Shown piece after piece: positions 5,302 through 6,631 of a stretch of DNA of 6,631 nucleotides. The stretch's first letter is position 1, and each line of letters starts with the position of its first letter. Location of the stretch: assembly GCA_900770325.1 (NCBI GenBank), contig CAAGKE010000176.1, positions 1-6,631 on the forward strand. Reading direction: 5' to 3'. The position numbers and the translations under genes are program-made. Source of the DNA: Lachnospiraceae bacterium (lineage in GTDB: Bacteria > Bacillota > Clostridia > Lachnospirales > Lachnospiraceae). Under the pieces are notes generated by a model, which had not been told where the DNA came from, made no database searches, and saw only the letters and a program-made list of their open reading frames with translations.

Positions 5302-6631
5302 ATGAAAACAGATTATCATCAGTTGGGGCAGGAATGCATGGAAAGGCTTCGCAGTACCTGCGAGAGAGGCTGGGAAGTGCAGGAAGAACAGCTTTTAAAC
5401 CTGCTTTACAAGAATAAAGATACCTGGTTCGGGAAAAAACACGGTTTTTCCCGGATACAGTCGGTAAATGCATATCAGAAAACAGTTCCCCTGTCCTGTT
5501 ATGCAGATTATGAAAGCGCAATTGCACAGATTCTGCAGGGGAAGAAAAACATCCTTACCGGGGAGGAGCCGGTTTATTACAGCATCAGTTCAGGCAGCAC
5601 AGGGAAACCAAAGTATGTGCCTGTGACCGTTGAGGATATGATGGTACATTACCGCTATGCTTACGGCGCTGTGTTTGGGATGGCAGAAGAGTATTACCGG
5701 GACAGAAAACCGGAAGAGATATTCGGAAAGATTTTTCAGACGGGAGAGTTTTTCCGGACCTTTCACGAAAACGGTGTCATGAACGGGATCCGTTCCAGTT
5801 CCCTCTACCAGTGGATGGACAGGGCGGGAGATTTTGATACATCAGATTATACCGCTCCGAAGGAAGTGCTGTTTCCGGAACAGATTGAAAATCTGGATTA
5901 TATAAAGGTCCGTTTTGCGCTTGCCTGCAGGGATATTCGCTGTATTCACGGTGTATTTGTCCATAAACTGGTCGCCCTGTTCCGTTATATTATGAAACAC
6001 TGGGAACTTCTGCTTCAGGATATGGAGACAGGAACGGTGGATGAGAGCATTCCTCTGACGGACGAGTGGAGAGAAAAGCTCTGCAGATGGCTGCCGCCGG
6101 ATCCGGACCGAGCTTCAGAACTTCGGAGATGGAAGCTGGATGAACTGAAGGATGGGATGGTATCGAAGCTCTGGGGACAGGTGAATTATATTCTCGTCAT
6201 AGGAGGCAGCGCCTTTTCTATCTACATGAAAGAACTTGCAAAATACGCGAAAGGGATTCCCGTCCATTATTTTGCCTATGCGTCTTCCGAAGGGATTTTC
6301 GGCCTTGCCTCAGGGATGAATTGTCCGGATTCTTATATTCTTTTGCCGGAAGCCGGATTTTTTGAATTTTTTCCGGAGGGGAGCAGAGGAGAAGGGCCGC
6401 TGACGATAAAAGAGGTTTTGGAGGGCAGACGGTATGAGCTTATTTTTACCAATCATTCCGGTCTGTACCGGTATCAGGTGGGAGATATCATTGAGGTGAC
6501 CGGTTTTTTTGGACAGGCTCCTGTGATCCGTTTCTGTTATCGGAAGAATCAGGTGATCAACATTGCTGATGAAAAGCTGAATACGGCTCAGCTGACGCAG
6601 GCAATACAGAAACTTGAAGAATGTATTCAGG
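5302..6631 (+). CDS. GH3-family acyl-adenylating amide synthetase, 3' end cut by the window
   Basis: An open frame of 443 codons starts at ATG 5302, with GGAG (5292-5295) 6 bases upstream, and runs off the window end. It is a GH3 (auxin-responsive promoter, PF03321) protein of the firefly-luciferase/ANL-like adenylating group. Plant relatives join amino acids to carboxylic acids such as indole acetate or jasmonate using ATP. The three ATP/AMP motifs are visible: the phosphate loop ISSGSTGKPK (95-104), AYASSEG (325-331) and LYRYQVGDII (388-397). The carboxy-terminal hinge-like KNQVINIADEKL (415-426) follows. Bacterial GH3 proteins usually run to about 500-560 residues, so roughly the last 60-120 residues, part of the mobile C-terminal subdomain, lie outside. 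No signal peptide or membrane segment is seen, so it is cytoplasmic. It is preceded by the MATE gene with no terminator in the 80-bp gap. The acyl and amine substrates cannot be predicted; few bacterial members have a known product. Confidence 0.9.
   Translation, partial: MKTDYHQLGQECMERLRSTCERGWEVQEEQLLNLLYKNKDTWFGKKHGFSRIQSVNAYQKTVPLSCYADYESAIAQILQGKKNILTGEEPVYYSISSGSTGKPKYVPVTVEDMMVHYRYAYGAVFGMAEEYYRDRKPEEIFGKIFQTGEFFRTFHENGVMNGIRSSSLYQWMDRAGDFDTSDYTAPKEVLFPEQIENLDYIKVRFALACRDIRCIHGVFVHKLVALFRYIMKHWELLLQDMETGTVDESIPLTDEWREKLCRWLPPDPDRASELRRWKLDELKDGMVSKLWGQVNYILVIGGSAFSIYMKELAKYAKGIPVHYFAYASSEGIFGLASGMNCPDSYILLPEAGFFEFFPEGSRGEGPLTIKEVLEGRRYELIFTNHSGLYRYQVGDIIEVTGFFGQAPVIRFCYRKNQVINIADEKLNTAQLTQAIQKLEECIQ

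Noticed and set aside
5282..5527. 81-codon minus-strand open frame at the start of GH3
   Set aside because: It is antisense to the GH3 coding sequence, whose motifs and ribosome binding site are clear.

Overview
The window looks like the start of a contig from a low-to-medium-GC Gram-positive gut bacterium, most likely a Lachnospiraceae-type member of the Clostridia. This is inferred from strong GGAG-type ribosome binding sites, extended -10 promoters, the codon style, and the family mix (LytTR regulator, GHKL kinase, MATE exporter, GH3 enzyme). It is not a species call. The first 18 bases are not genomic: they match the 3' end of the common Illumina TruSeq read-1 adapter, so the contig edge is untrimmed library sequence.

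Layout. Positions 19-371 hold the C-terminal part of a flavodoxin-fold NAD(P)H oxidoreductase (+). Directly abutting it on the minus strand (about 366-431) is the intact beginning, with ribosome binding site, of an OmpR-type response regulator that breaks off after about 20 codons. This marks an old deletion or recombination junction, or an assembly chimera, and this end looks more AT-rich than the rest. From about 555 onward an apparently intact locus begins. It comprises a LytTR response regulator (621-1337, +), a convergent 636-residue sensor histidine kinase (1340-3250, -) whose stop codon is 2 bp from that of the regulator, a 228-bp divergent promoter region, a MATE exporter with an extra GHKL/RsbW-like C-terminal domain (3479-5221, +), and a GH3-family acyl-adenylating amide synthetase (5302 to the window end, +, cut off).

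How the genes may work together. The divergent region carries a perfect 12-bp direct repeat with a 21-bp period (3338-3370), the spacing expected of a LytTR-domain binding site. It ends 6 bp before the weak -35 box of the MATE/GH3 promoter. The simplest reading is a closed circuit: the kinase senses an extracellular ligand through a beta-sandwich plus seven-helix receptor, phosphorylates the LytTR regulator, and the regulator switches on the exporter and GH3 operon. The GH3 enzyme may make an acyl-amino-acid-like conjugate and the MATE protein may export it. Whether the exported product is also the sensed ligand is speculation. A perfect hairpin plus T-tract that would terminate the regulator transcript lies inside the kinase gene, in the codons of its ATP lid and G-box.

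No RNA genes, insertion sequences, CRISPR arrays or origins were seen.
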